This document shows positions 37,923 to 52,400 of a stretch of 64,000 nt of DNA, piece after piece. Positions within the stretch are counted from its first letter, which is position 1, and the number at the start of each line of letters is the position of its first letter. A model generated the notes under the pieces. That model was not told the origin of the DNA and ran no database searches. It saw nothing but the letters and a program-made list of their open reading frames with translations. Position numbers and translations under genes: made by a program. Origin of the DNA: Antedon bifida (lineage: Eukaryota > Echinodermata > Crinoidea > Comatulida > Antedonidae); the NCBI GenBank assembly GCA_963402885.1, contig OY727093.1:558001-622000 (forward strand), read 5' to 3'.

Positions 37923-38051
37923 ATAATGCTCTGTCTAGTTTGACAAAAAAAAGTGTGATGTGCCCAAATATGGTAGTGATATGACATCATCATGTCAATA
38001 TGTTGGTGTTGGGGACACTCTCATGTTTTTTGTTAGTGTAGACAAAGCTTA
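37923..38051. mobile_element. Miniature inverted-repeat element, AGCTCTGTCTACAC family, copy 1 (decayed)
   Basis: Starts TAATGCTCTGTCTAGTTTGA, contains GTGTGATGTGCCCAAATATGG and ends GTGTAGACAAAGCTTA. Internal sequence has diverged (GTTGGTGTTGGGGACACTC), making it the most degraded of five copies. Confidence 0.75.
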
Positions 38052-38089
38052 ACACTAAAACAAATAAAAAGTTCAAACAAAATATTTCA

Positions 38090-40398
38090 AAATAAGTTTT
38101 ATTGCTTCTTAATTGAAGGATTTATACTGTACATTATACACTTTTCATAAATGAAAAATGTTTTCAAATCTACATTTCATACCCACAACACTTACAATTT
38201 ACTTAAACCCAAAATGTACAACCTTAAAATAATTGTTTTGTTTACAAGGCCCACATGTCAACAACTGTATTCTTGTACAACATTCATTTCAAAATGTTAA
38301 GTATTGATGGACTGCTGCCCTTAATGAGATAGATATGGTAGAGTAGTGCTTAACTCAAATCTGGTGCGGATGGGATAAAAGTAAATTATACACAAATCAT
38401 TTCATTTCTTACACATACCAACACCCACACAACAAAATCTATAAAAATAAAATCATTAATCAATTAATGGGCTGACTGAATAGAATACTGTATCATTGAA
38501 ATTAAATTATGCAAATTATTTCTTTTTTCATGTGGCAGTGACAAAATAAAAACAGGATGACTAAACCCCACAAAAATTTTAAAAAATTATGATTTTGGAG
38601 ACATTTGACAACATTCAGGTGAACCTAGAAGGTTATACCAATGCGTACAAACTAATTTTACACTCACAATATTGAGAAGTAATCTTTCTAATAAGCATTG
38701 TATGTAATATAAACCATACCACCAATATTCACAATTCTAATTGAAGTTAAGTAATGTTATCTTTCTAATAACATTTTAATAGCATAAAATGTTTGTTCAA
38801 TACTCATACTGGGCGTTACTGATCGTCTGCACCTAGTTTGACTATCTTTGAGGTCAAAGGGTCAAGTCGCCAACAAGATATCACTACGAGAATTTTACCT
38901 TTGACCTTAACCCTAATTATTCTGTTGCCTATCAAGATGGATATATTGACTAACAGAATAAAATTCTATTGCACATAATTATAGTAAAAGCATTATAAAT
39001 TCAAATACTAAATAAGTCCACATGCATGCTAATTTACATAATAAATGAATGAATAAATAGAGAAATAATGGTAGGAATAATAATAAAAGAAATACCGTCA
39101 ATTTACATAATAATATATTATGCTAAACAAACTTGTTAATTGAATACAAAACAATACTATACTGAGGGAAGATAAAACAATGCTTAATTTGAATGTACTA
39201 TTAACAATTATTGCTATTTAATATTATTGTATTTAATTATTTAAATTAATCACTCATAATATAATTAACTGAACAAGTTATTGTGTAGTTTTCAATCAAT
39301 AGATATACTATAATATAATATCTTACTTTTTATCAGTATTTACAAAATTTAAATGACTAGCTATCTATAATTACAAGTTGGATACCAACATTCATAATCA
39401 TGATTTTAAAGTTTTAAATATCTATTTTTAAGTAAGCAATAAATATATTAAAACATGTCTGAGGCACTTGAGGAAACTCAGGTTATTTTACTAAAATTTA
39501 AAGGAATTAGAAAAAATGAATCTATTATTTCTTAAATATTGAAATAGGCAATGGTGACTAAATTTGCGCAAAATACAAGTAGTTTACAGACGTTTTGAGC
39601 GCAGAGTGATACAGACTTGACTTTAGCAGACACCATCAGATTGGAGGCAAATTATGCGCCCATAGGAGGTGTCTCGCTTATGTAATCTTCAGCCGATATA
39701 GGTCCAAACTTTTTAACATGTCATATTTTGCAGCGTTTTAAACATACTGTGTCTAGATTCTAGGCTTTGGAAAGTATTTATAATTTGTAAAAACATTGTA
39801 TTCATCTGTTTTGTATGTTAATTTGGGAATTAAATACAAAGCATTTTAAAAACTTCAAATTGTATATTTTAAAAGTCTATGAGACATACCAAATGCACAC
39901 ATTTAGAATATGAGTGTTCAAGAGATGTCTAAATTTCAGAATCAAAAACTTGTCATTTTACTACAACCTTAAATTGTGTTCTATCACAATGCACATAATT
40001 GACCTTTTAAAATTAGTAAAGTACATAATTTTAATCCAAATTTTTCTCTAGTTATAGCCAAAATGTATTTTCATATGCACCTATTTTATCATCTTTGGCA
40101 TCCTGAGGAACAAGATATGATCTTTGGCCGATTGTACCCAAGTCAACAAAGAACTATAAATGTGTACCAGACATATCCTCTAACAGAAGAAATCACAATT
40201 TCATAGAACATAAATTGATCCAAAATTTTGTTCTTAAATTTTAAATTACAAATACTGTATCAGGAAATGGTTTTACTTTCTGACGGCAATTAACAAAATA
40301 ATTTTTTTATGCAGATAAAGGTGAATTTACCAAATTTGGACTCAATAGCATTCTTTTGCCACTATACACATAACTGCTTAAGTTGTTCAAAAAACAAC
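38090..40398 (-). other. Probable long 3' untranslated region of the UCP-like gene
   Basis: No coding sequence found in 2.3 kb downstream of the carrier stop codon. The first clear sense-strand AATAAA I see is at about 38097 (plus strand GTTTTATTGC), just before a miniature element. A long 3' untranslated region is plausible but could equally be plain spacer. Confidence 0.3.
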
Positions 40399-43300
40399 TC
40401 AATTACGACGTCGTTCATTTGCCACTACGCATAACCGCTTAAGCTGTTCATAAAATACAAACATGCAGATGTTCCATGAGCCAAGTCTGATGAAATTTGG
40501 AGTAAACCTGCAAGACAAGAGTAAACATAATGATTAACTTTAATGACTAATATTTATTTATTGCTATCTCTTCCCTGCTCTAACTAGTTACAATGTTACT
40601 GTTATTTATAGTGATACCTACTCTAACTAGTTACAATGTTACTGTTATTTATAGTGATACCTGCTCTAACTAGTTACAATGTTACTGTTATTTATAGTGA
40701 TACCTACTCTAACTAGTTACAATGTTACTGTTTCTTATAAGGAGGATAAGGAGGACCAAGTCCAACTGGGAGTTTTTAAATAGAGGAAAAACTGAACACA
40801 CATACCCTTTGTAGAATGCAATTGGTCCACCTTCTTTGAACATTGTCAGAGCACAGTCTATAACACCTTTGTATTTGCCTTGTCCAGAGTTCATGAACCT
40901 TGTCTTGACAACATCAACAGGCGATGCTACACAAGTAGTGATAAACCCAGCACCAAAAGCAGACATAAAGTGGCAGGGGAATTGGTCTTGCAGCAGATTT
41001 CTTTTAAGGATTTGCTCTTTGATCATATCATACGCCACCAACTCACTAGCATTAACAACAGCATTACGAGTAATATTAGGCAGTGTACCTGTAACAAAAA
41101 TGGAATAAGATTAATTATTCAATATTGTTTAACGGTTTACTCGGCAAAGAAACACTAAGTTAAGTTTGTAATATGTCATATGTTTAAAGTTTTGCATAGC
41201 GAATACATAAACAGTAAAGTAATTTGCAGTATTCTAAATCATGCGTTTCATAAAAGGGAACAAAGTTGACAACTTTACTTCTGTGAAAAGTTTTTAGACA
41301 TAACTGTCAATTAAAACATAATGCATATTGAATCTGCTATCTATTACAACCAATTGAAAGACAGTACCTTTCCATAGACCACGTAGCCCTTCCTCTAAAA
41401 AGATTTTCCTGTATGCTTGCAATGCACCGGTGTAACGCTTCACTGCTTTGGCGTCCGAGTTATTCTGAGCCTGCATGCGGACTTTTACCACATCTGTAGG
41501 TTGTGCACAAACCACGGCACATCCCCCGGTTGTCACACCGGCAGCAATACGTATCAATACATTTGTCTTACCACCAGCAGAATCTAAAAAAATGATATAT
41601 AAATAATATGTAAATATCATTCATAGAATTATTACAAACAAAAATTATATGCATTTATTTGTCTGATTATTGTTTCAAACAATGATTAATTGTTTTTAAG
41701 TCAATGGCTACCACCAGATGTTTTCAGAAGATGGTTATTTACTGTATACAAAAACAGTAGACAGACTGGTTAGATAGGAGGTAGGAGGTGGTAGAAGGAT
41801 GAAGGAAATAGATACTGGAAATTGGTACATTTCCCTAAGTATCAAAAAGAAGGCCTCATGTTAACATTGACTTTTAAGCTACTGTATTTTTACTGAAGTA
41901 GATTTTCTGCAAAAAATCAAACAAACAATACTAGTAAAATTCATTGTACATCCCAACACCAAACCATTACCATACCCTCTATTGTGACCAATTACATTGT
42001 ATGGTTTGAACATTCTAAGATCAGTTAACAACTTTGAAAACCAAGAACATATTGAAACCTCAAAACAATCCACAATTGTTATTATTATACTACTGGTCAT
42101 AGTCACTTATTTAAACATTTATAACACGTTTAACGTTGTGAAAACATGGAGTTATTGAAAACCAATTAAATAATACAGAACCATGTAGGACTAGCCTTCA
42201 AGCATTAACATGTGAAATGAAAATATGTTAGAGAATTGAAAAATTCTTCAATGTAAAGAGGAAATGGAATCCATTGGGAGCTTTGTAATTTTTGACAAAC
42301 TGATTTTCAGAATTTTACTTTAACTTGTTTTAGTGAATAAATGTGGCCTTAAAATTTCAATTCATTTCAATATGTGTTCCATGTCTTTATTGCAGTAAAT
42401 CTGCAACTTAGAGTTCATTTATTATTGCCAAATAGTATTACTTTCTTGCCTACTGAACCTTGTACAATACCAAAATATCATTAGTGATACATGATACATT
42501 TAACAAAATCACTGTATACAGGAATGGTTTCGCATTATAATAACATCATTTCTAGAGGTCAGAATAAAGCCACTCAATAAAGCACAATCAGTATACAAAT
42601 TAAGCAGTGTGCCCCTGGGATCTTCTTCCATTATCAATACTGACTAGGTAGGACTCAGGTTGTTACGCAAGAAATAGGTTTGATATGATGGGTTAAAAAA
42701 TAGAAGAATGGTTGATAGAAATAATGATTGTGAAACCCATGATTTAATTGCAGATCTATAAATGAATGTGCCAATAACATAAATCAAGTTTTAATTTATT
42801 ATCTGGGCTAGCCAGCCCATTATCTTCTGTGTCCAGTGCACTGAACACTTACCACCAGGTTGATTTAGCATTTGAAACACAGTATACTGTATAATACTTA
42901 ATTAGTTGAGGAACCATTAAAGGTAAAATCTGACATACAATAACCCTGCACTGAATCCATTATATTTCCATCAGTTGAATATAATCCAATTACCAATTAA
43001 CCTAAAATCCATAAGTTAATCATAGAGATATTATGATATAATCAAAGAGTTGTCTATGAAATAGAGCACCAAATTGTGCTCTAAACTAAATTTCATCTAC
43101 AAAAATGGTATACTATATTTAAAATTGCCAAATAAGGTATTATTAGTCGTTAGTTTGTGCATTAAAAAAAGTGTCAGGTGATGACAATGAAAATATTGAA
43201 ACCTGTTCAGCACCTGTGTAGAATTGTTTGACAGAATCATAGAGTCCAATACGAACAGAGGCAAAGCAGGCTTGCCTCTGGAGGCCTGCGACCAGACCAT

Positions 43301-44056
43301 TGTACATGCCACGGGCACCTTCTTGCCTTACGATCGTCACCAACGTGCCATACACGCCCCGGTATTGAAACTGTGCCCGTTGCTCACTCAGAGCTGCGAT
43401 GGACAAACTGCTGATTCTCGTGCCTTCTCCTTGAATCTGAAATGAGCGCGCTCAGTTGGTATCCACACAGTACAGTTGCATTTTATATTTAAAACAATTG
43501 TTATACACTACCAAAGGATAATATATTATGGTGTTAAATTATATTAATAATCTTATGTTTTGTATCAATTGAAATCTGTGTATTTCTGGATTTCTGGGGC
43601 AGATCCAGGGAGGGGAAAATCTCCCTAAAATGAAATTATGAACTCCTCCTTGATAGCTTTGATATTTTATGTTAGCATACCCCGTTTAAAAAAAACCTGG
43701 ATACACTCCTGGTAACAGAATTAAACAGGTACCTATCATATACTCATAAAGCATTTTTCAAATACTATATTCTGTTTCTTTTAAATACTGGTATGGTATA
43801 AATACAGGTATACTGCCAGTTGAAAAAATGTTGATTTAAGATACCAGTATGATTGATATAATGGAATTTAAATGAATCTACACATATTAATCTTATTTGA
43901 TCAACAAAAATAATATTTATTTACCTGTAGTCTGACTTTAGCGGTATCTAAAGGGAACGTAATAAGGTCTGCCATACACGCTGCTGTACCAGCACTTATG
44001 AATTTCATGCCAATGGTTGGCTCAACTTGAGTTGGTTTTAGTCCTATATTGCCCAT
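40399..44056 (-). CDS. UCP2: UCP2-like mitochondrial carrier, five coding exons, 320 aa
   Basis: Exons: 43925-44056, 43214-43436, 41368-41583, 40806-41088, 40399-40507 (963 nt with stop). The three carrier repeats each show the signature P-x-D/E-x-x-[10 protein letters not shown] (35-42), PTDVVKVR (147-154), PVDVVKTR (247-254). [30 protein letters not shown] and [11 protein letters not shown] are the matching second-helix motifs. [15 protein letters not shown] and [16 protein letters not shown] are close to the UCP1-3 group rather than UCP4/5. It should sit in the inner mitochondrial membrane with six spans and carry protons or small anions. Length is normal. The exon 2 donor is best at CACAG|GTGCTG (phase 1); GAACAG|GTTTCA nearby breaks the frame. 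An acceptor (TTCTTTCAG at about 44114) before the ATG shows an upstream noncoding exon. Confidence 0.94.
40578..40749. repeat. 43-bp tandem repeat, four copies, in the last UCP intron
   Basis: CTCTAACTAGTTACAATGTT starts at 40578, 40621, 40664 and 40707, exact 43-bp period with one or two differences between units. The array ends about 60 bases from the donor of the preceding exon. Confidence 0.9.
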
Positions 44057-44113
44057 ATTGAGTATGTCTCTTTAACTTGATACAAGATGAAATATATTTA
44101 TCACACAGCTGAT
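44057..44113 (-). other. UCP2: UCP-like 5' untranslated part of the first coding exon
   Basis: The acceptor GATATTTTTTCTTTCAG places the exon start at about 44113, giving roughly 57 bases of 5' leader before the ATG. Confidence 0.6.
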
Positions 44114-44533
44114 TCTGAAAGAAAAAATATCAACATAAACACGTTATTTATGATATGCATGAATTATACAGTATGTCATTGGGACAGGATGATTAATGGA
44201 ACTACCATGGGAACACAGTACACTGTAGTACACTACATTATGTTATACTTTTATTTTCAAGGTCTTAATATTTGAAGAACTATTTCTACAATAAATAGAC
44301 TAAAAGCATTTCACAGTTTGATTTATTATCACAAAAATTAAGCATATGCAAAAATAAGAGAGGCATGATGTCTCACAAAGATTTGAATCTTAATTTATAT
44401 AAGCAAGCAAATAAAATAATAAAAGTTTTCTCTAACACAGTGTTAATAAATCAGACACACACATTAATGTGTCACTTCATTATTAATGATGTTAATGATA
44501 AATAACCACTAATGAGTAATACCTGCATTTGTG

Positions 44534-44700
44534 TAAAGCTCAGTCTACACTATCAAACTTTATGTGACAAAAAAATGTGATGTGCCCATATATGGAAATG
44601 ATGATGTCATATCACTATCATATTTGGGTATATCACTACCATATTTGGGCACATCACACTTTTTTGTCACATAAAATTTGATAATATAGACAGAGCTTTA
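44534..44700. mobile_element. Miniature inverted-repeat element, AGCTCTGTCTACAC family, copy 2
   Basis: Left end TAAAGCTCAGTCTACACTAT; right end ATAATATAGACAGAGCTTTA. Both arms contain the subterminal match TTTATGTGACAAAAAAATGTGATGTGCCCA and its complement. It lies in the UCP 5' noncoding intron. The TA at each border is compatible with a TA target duplication. Confidence 0.85.
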
Positions 44701-47196
44701 ACTAGACTGTTTTATATTATAAATATAAATTTCCAAATTAAATTTGGTAGTTTCTACTACAAATATATTTGATTTACATGAAAATAACAGGGAGAATAAT
44801 AATTACATCCAGATGTCAATCATGACATCTGGAAGATATTGGATTTAGCAAGTTGTAACAAAGTTAGAACATATTGTACATTATGTACAGCATGGAATCA
44901 GCTTTTTTATTTTAGTTAAATTATACAGTAGTGCAAATCATATGTAGCATCCAGATAACCAGAAAAATAATATGGTACCAAAAAAATCAGTGCATTATAA
45001 TATTAATGTAATATTAATTTATAGTGAAATGGATTTTAGTGAATCATTTAGCTAACACTAACAGAATAAAATGAAATTTGTTTTTATCAGCTTGTTACAT
45101 ATTCTGGTAACTGTACTTACTTTTTTTTTATAATTTAAACAAAAATCCGGCAAGAAAATAAGTAAATAAAATAAATATCACAAATATTGTTCAAAATGTT
45201 CAGATTTTCTTTCCCTAAAATTTCTTTCTGGTTGATGATGATGACAAGAAACACATAAACCACAACCAAGGTCCTTGTCCATTGGATGTTAGGTAAACAC
45301 ACTGGCGAAAAAAATCTGGGAAAAAAAATGTAAAAAGTTCAAATTAATGAGACAGACAGGATCAACATTTATTATTCACAGAATCATATAATGAATGCAG
45401 AAAAGTCATTAAAGAAACTCCCAAAACACTGCTTCAACTCTATAAACTTACCTGCCAATGTATTATCTACCACTATGCATCACTGGCTGCTCTTGGGTAG
45501 GTTGATTCTAAAAGATACGCTGTACGCTTTTAGCATATATTCGCAAACTACCCTTAGAATTCATCACCCAGTAACTCTAGATACTTGGTTGTACAGTTAC
45601 ATTCATTTACATACATTTTACACAATTTTTATAGTAGTTAATATCACTTAATTGACTGATAATATTATAAAATAGAATGAAAACACTACCAGTAAATTAC
45701 AGAAAGCCTTGAATCTACAAATCTAAACTGCTGGTACACTGTATTCTAAATTAATTGTTTGGTACGTATGTTGGACAATTGTGCAGATTATTGGAGATGT
45801 TTTTTAAGTGTAAGTGTGCCTTTAAACAAATATCGATTTACAATGAAATAATAATGAAGATAATCATGTTCAGACAATGACCTAGACATAAACTCCATTT
45901 GGGATTCTCAAATTTCAAACTATTAGTTAATAATAATAATTGTTTTTTTTTTCATCTGTAAGACAGAGATATGGAAGTTAAAAATTAAATTTAGTTAGTT
46001 AGTTTATTTTCTATAATGGACCAGAGATTGAAATAACAAAAAAGAAATGAAAGATTGAATTGCATACAGGCAGTACTGTATGTTTGAATAAAATGCAAAA
46101 ATTCTCTCTAAATAATTAATGATAAACTATTTTAACAGTAGATTACTCTGTATTAATTTATAAGAATGCCTCAAATAATGAACTCGCAATATAAATTGCG
46201 AAAATGTTAGCAGAATGTCAATATAAATTGAAATGTTAATTTGTGACACTGCACTAGATTATAGCAATCAATAATTGTAATGAATTTACATCTAAATCAA
46301 GGCAAACTTGTACTGTAACATACCATTCAATATACCATATAATACTATGCTACGTGTTTGAAAATAATGTAATTCATTCCTTCTCAAATAATGAGGATGT
46401 TCAATAATTAGACACTGTTTTTTACATTTCTTATAACAATCACTAGAGGGTCCACTAATACGTTTGATATTATAAAACAATTTCTGAAAAAAAGTGAGGA
46501 AAGCCATTATGATTCAATATTTAAAACCTTATTTGTTCATCTTCAGGAATAGCTTGCCTCACTTTTTTTCGGAGTTTATTTTATATCATTAATTAACTGT
46601 ACTTAATGTACTTTTTAAACATTTTTTTTTTTATTTGGATGCTTCATTTTACGGAATCAGCATCAGGAATTGCTATAAGACAATATTGACTCTCTATCTT
46701 CAAAGTACAAAATACAATGAAAAAGGTCATCAACTGGGCATTCTTGTACAAAACAAAATAGTTATTAACAGGTCAATGACTACTATTGTTAATAATAACC
46801 TTGACTTTATTTTATCGAGCTTAGCAAAATATCTCTATGTATGCTGCAAATAAACATGCTAATTATATAAAGTATATTATTTGTGATTTGTGACTAGCTA
46901 ATTGGTAAAACAACACACAATTAAAGTATTATGTAGCAGGCCTACCTAGCTAGGCTAAGAAGCCTACTCAAGCTTCTTCTTTCTTGCAACTAACCGCTGA
47001 GTGAGCTAAACTAAAGTCTACCAAATGAATGTTACTAGCCTAGCCTAGGTCTAGGCCTAGCTATCTAGCTAGGCCTAGGCCTATACTAATAGATGACTTT
47101 TACTTAGTGGTACAGTACTAATCTATATAGCTTTCTTTTAATCACTATAGCAAAAAAATAAAGCTATAAATCACAAATGCGACATAAAAAACTAAC
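44701..47196. other. Probable first (noncoding) intron of the UCP-like gene
   Basis: About 2.5 kb without coding features. Several 60-90 codon open frames (for example plus 45394-45651) lack any family motif. Near the upstream end, 46930-47090 is full of AGGCCTA and CTAGCTAGG palindromes (TAGGCCTA at 47052, 47070 and 47076). Confidence 0.45.
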
Positions 47197-47265
47197 CTCC
47201 TGTCGTTCTCGATCGCTGATACGGAAACTGCTTTAATTTAACATCGCAAGGGTTTCTAATCATCA
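47197..47265 (-). other. UCP2: Candidate noncoding first exon and promoter of the UCP-like gene
   Basis: On the minus strand CGATCGAGAACGACAGGAG|GTTAGT gives a good donor at 47196/47197. The surrounding CpG-containing sequence (TCGATCGCTGATACGG) is unlike the AT-rich neighbourhood. Vertebrate UCP2 also has noncoding 5' exons. Transcript evidence would be needed to confirm. Confidence 0.35.
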
Positions 47266-49451
47266 GCTGATTGTCAGAAAATGCTCAGCCTAACGGAATC
47301 AACCAATCAGAATATTGGGAAGAGAGGTGTGTCTCAAAGGTTGGCCAATCGGTGTTACGCAATGAGGCGAGCCTCCACGTCACTGACCTGCGAAGACGAG
47401 GAGCAGCAATGATGCAACATGACTTTCAGAATGTCAAAGTCAAATTATGTGTGACGCAGTTTGATACTGAAAATTTACAATAATTCTAGGCTTTGTAAAG
47501 GATCACTTTTGACACTAAATCAGGATAAAATAGACAGAAATTAATTTATGCTTATATTTTAATAAGCTAGGCTGATTTTGTATCTCTTCAATTCCAGGAA
47601 ATGACCATTATGACCACATACCATAATGACTCTCTGGTTTTGGCTATGTCACCATGATATCACATATTTGGAGAAGGATGTAGAAAACACTACGGATAAA
47701 AATATAAATGACAATACTTTTTGACAATTCATTCAATAGATAATTAGTTATAATTATAGTATATAGACAAAACAATGAATGCATTGACTAGCAAAACAAT
47801 TATCTTATTAGATAAGACTTTCTAGAATTAATTGTAGTTTTCAGTTGATTTATATTTTTTTCAGGAGTAGTGAAATGAAAAAGGGGAATTTAAACGATGA
47901 ATGAATGATAAATGATGGCGAGTGGTGGCATGCAAGATTTTAAAGGGCCGGCCCCAAAAAAATGAAGTGGTGAAGTTATCTTACCAGCAAGGGGAAACTT
48001 GGATGGGCCTAGTCTACACTTGTATTCCAGTCATAGGAAAAATGTCTATACGCCAGTATTCAAGTTTGCGAGGAGGAGACGAATCTCTGCAATTCAAAAC
48101 AACAGGATTTTCACAGGTCTTGATCATAACCTTGGTTTGCCAGTTTTTTGGTAGTCTTTTAATGTTTTATTTATTATTAAAAACATGTACCACCCTGCCA
48201 TTGATTTAAACTAATATATAATCCAAGTCGACACTGTTAACTTACATACAAACTAAGTCATACATCATGAATATTGTATAACATTGTATTATCAATTGAT
48301 TGTTGCATTATACATGATACATGTTGTTAAAATAGAAAAATACATTGTAATATGAACACTGCAAATTATATTGTTCTAAATACTGGTAGAATCAAAAGAT
48401 GAATTTCTAGATTAAATTTAGCATATACAGGTATGTCATACATTGTAAAAATATAAGGTGGAAGTATTTTTATATAATATTTATAGCACTATTTAGGTTT
48501 GGAATTAAAGACTTTTATTTACAGTTAAGAAACAAGTTAAAACAATAACATTCTATAAATACACAAATTTAGTTGTTTTCTTTAAGCTTACATTATGTAT
48601 CTGCACTCATGGTTAGTACATGGTTTACGTTTTTAATACCACTTGTAACCTTGCATGATTTTAGTCTTTATAAAGCAATGACAATACAGTTATTCAAAAC
48701 AGTTACAAAACAGTACAAAGAAACCAGGGAGGTTTTATACTTGCCTGGTTTACACATTAATGACAATTGGAATCAAAAAGCTATAGTAGCTGTTGTTTAA
48801 ATTCAATATAAATTCAACAAAAGAAGTACAGATGGAGCTGATAAAAACATTTTCAAAGTAGTAGTATCGTAGTAATAGAAAGGAGATGAAAACTGCACGC
48901 CTGTGCTATATTCAATTTGAATGAATAATTAAATATACATGAGAAATATGAATTAGATAAGGAAATGTTAATGATATTAAAAAGTTTAAAGAAAAGGTGG
49001 GATACAAAATATGATTGTAACTACTGTACAGTAACCATAGCACTACATTAGTAGCCAGCATTTTATCTGAAATAGTTATTATTTAAACCCAGCACCAAAG
49101 ACGTGGAGAAACTTCTTCTCCTTCCGATTAATATCAAACATAATCACCCTGAACAATTCCACAACATTGATATTAAAAAACACAAATCCATTTTATAGCA
49201 ATATACTGTACATATCTTAAACTATCATTACCAATATAAAACTATTACTATATTGTACAGCGGCATAATCACTTATCATGATTTTAAACCAAACTTATTA
49301 TTAAACATACAATATTTATTATGAAATAATAAAAATGATATATAATTAATTTCACAAAATTCATGAATTGTTGAATTTATTGACAAATAAATTTAAAAGT
49401 TTTCATTTCCGCTCATTCTTTCATTCAAATATATTGACAAATTTGTGGTTT
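47266..49451. other. Spacer between the UCP-like and EFCAB6-like genes
   Basis: No supported gene. Open frames at 47271-47483 and 47922-48209 (plus) show no recognisable domain. AATAAA-type signals on the minus strand at 49376-49381 and 49451-49456 are candidate polyadenylation signals for the EFCAB6-like gene; the latter overlaps the stop codon. Confidence 0.5.
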
Positions 49452-52400
49452 TTATTTGAGGTATGCACGTAAGAAATCATTGTAAGAAATTCTGCCCTCT
49501 AGATTTTTATCGTAGTACGTCATCAAATGGAAGAACTCGTCCTCAGTAAGGTTCACCATGAATTGACGCAAGACGTCCCTAAACTGATTTGTAGTGATGT
49601 AACCCTCGGCTGTTGCATCCAACCCACGAAACACTCGTCGCATCCTCTTCCAGTCTTGTACAACTCGTTCTCCAACACGGAGCATTAGATCAAGCATGTC
49701 ACTACTTGCTGTACCAGGCGTCATCTGTAATTAAAATAATTATATAAATGCTCATAATGACAACAATGATAATAACAAAATAGGTAGGAACAATTATTAA
49801 TGATTGGATGGACAACATTGAATGGATGAATAACAATAAATGAATGGATAATATTGGATGAATAATATTGGTTGGATAAATGGATGGATGGATACTATTG
49901 ATGGATGGAAAACATTGGATGGATGAACAGAAGGATGACTGAATGACAACTTTGTAAATGAACAGAAAGGACAATCTTGCAATGTTTACTTACTGGAAGA
50001 CGAGATTTATGGATTCGTTGGCGAGAAGTCAAATTCCTATCTCCACTTGCATTTGTAGCTGGGTTCATGTTCAGGACAAAGTTTCTCAAAAAGGAATTAT
50101 AACTAAATCTGAAAAAAATAAAAATACAATTAAATAGTATATATTACATTCGAAATATAGAATCAAAATGGCTTGCCTTATTTTTTTTATTTTTTTTTAT
50201 TTCATATATCAAACTATATGTATGAACAAATGAAAAATGACCACAGCATTTTGAAATGTTTTAAATTCACTCCTTCAATGGCATGATTACAACTTTACGC
50301 CTTGGTGATAACATCGTGTTTTCTAATCACAAAATGGAAAATGTAACAACCTCTTCCATATACTTACTTTCCATTTTCTTTTATGTCATATTTTGCCATA
50401 AGATCTCTGAAATCTTCTGATGATATTACCAAATTCAAGTCTTCAATAATTTCTAAAATTGTGAAAGTTACATCAATTGTATTAACAAATGTGCATGGAT
50501 TTGCTGCTAATATATTTTTGTGGTTCTGGCATACACAATTCACTAATGTACTAGTAGTAATTGAAAGTAGTAGTATAGTAAAGTAGTATTGATATGTAGT
50601 ATCTCAGTGTACTGCTAACCAACCTCTGTAGTGGATTAATGTGGATGCATTGACATGGTATCACTACTATAGTCCAACTACCAACTTTATCTATGTTTTT
50701 TCTTTGCATCAGAATTTGGTAATCATTTATAGAAGTGTAATTAGATTTGTTACCTTTAAAATCATAAATATCAATAAACCCTGTATCATCCGGGTCCTTA
50801 GAACGGCACTGACTTCTAATTTTCTGCCAATATTTAAATATCTTATGTTTCAGTTTATGTTCAATGTTTTCTGCATTTACCATTGGTGTAACCGTTCCTG
50901 CTCTGCTAGACAAGGAGCTCTGCGACTGTAAATAAAAGAACAAAATGTAAATTGTTACTATTATAAAAGTTGATACACTTACACTTTTTATGTAAATATT
51001 TAAAGTTTGTGGCAGGGTTCTATCCCCTGTTGCTACAGAATCAACTTAAATTTCATTTCAAATCTATAAAGATAAATCTACTGTACATTGGTTTGTGTAA
51101 AGCTGTGGCTTGGTTAATAAGGTCCAGGGTTCAATCCTGAACTAGTGCTAGGGTTGTAACTCACAATTTTTAAACCTCAAATAAGACTTAGTTTATAAGC
51201 ATGTTGAATTATAAATATAGCTTATCTATCCTGTAATTCATTGGCGAGTAGCTTGCTGTTGGATGCGTATGAACTTTTGTATTAACAATTGGCTGCCACA
51301 AAAAATGTTCTACAATTACATTGTATGGCCTAGAATGTGTTGCTGTTGGATGCATTATGAACTTTTGTATTAACAATTGGCTGCCAAAAAAAATGTTGTA
51401 CAATTACATTGTATGGCCTAGAATGTGTCAAACATAATACCTGTCTACTGTACAGTCTTCTAGCTGGCAGATTAAACCCATTATCTAGAGGATGCAACAC
51501 GTCATCTAACTCTTCGGATATTTCCAATTCAGAATAATCCCTAACAAACTTTCTGTAATTCATGTTTCCAAATTCATTTACTTCAACTGTACTCCAGAGA
51601 AGATCAAACTGAAATTATTATCAACAAGTTATAAGTAAAATATTCACTTGAAATTAAATGTGCATCAACTGTTTACATCTACTATATAGAGCATTATGTA
51701 CTTATATGTAATAAAAATTATAGGTATTTACTAAAAAAAAAGAAAACAACAATGGGCAAACAAAACAGAGTATGAAGGCTTGCACCAACTATCATCCAAT
51801 CAAATATGAATATGAAAGACGATACCAGAAAACAAGCATGTTGTGATATTCGTCAGTATAACATCAGCATACCAACTGAAGAAGTCACGCTGAGTAGCTC
51901 AACAAAACTGACTTGAGACGTAAGTTTACATTGATTTATTTGTTGATGAATCTGTTTTACCTATTTACTGATTGTTCATATAAAGCTCTAAACTATCAAA
52001 CTAGTGTGATGTTCCCATATATGGTAGTGATACAGTATGCCCAAATATGGTAGTGATATGATGTCATCGTATCCTTATATGGGCACATCACATTTTGTTG
52101 TCACATAAAGTTTGATAGTGTAGACAGAGCTTAATAAACAGTAAATATTAGTTCAAAGTCTTCTTGACATGCCAATTAAATATTGACCTTTTGACCTACC
52201 TGTGAATCATTGAGTCTAAATGCAAGTTCGTTAATAACATTTTTGAAGTCGTCCCTGGTGACCACTCCAATGTTAGCATAGTCTAAACTAGTGAAACGTT
52301 CCATAAACATGTCTTGGCGACCTGCAACAGCTTCCTTCAGTTCTCTCTGAATATCAAGCAGGTTGATTTCTTGAGGGGACAATGTTTTTTTCTTTTCTTG

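Noticed and set aside
43201..43213. Alternative UCP exon 2 donor at GAACAG|GTTTCA
   Set aside because: It would end in phase 0 while the next exon needs phase 1; CACAG|GTGCTG keeps the frame and the conserved FYT junction.
47922..48209. 95-codon plus-strand open frame with a hydrophobic C-terminal segment
   Set aside because: No recognisable domain, no splice context, and a hydrophobic run is expected by chance in T-rich DNA.
49702..50089. Minus-strand frames rich in HPS and IHP repeats
   Set aside because: They arise from the GGATGGAT minisatellite in an EFCAB6-like intron.
51010..51145. tRNA-like T-arm sequences CAGGGTTCTATCCCCTG and CAGGGTTCAATCCTG
   Set aside because: Neither has a matching acceptor stem, anticodon arm or correctly spaced A box; a tRNA-derived short interspersed element is possible but unsupported.
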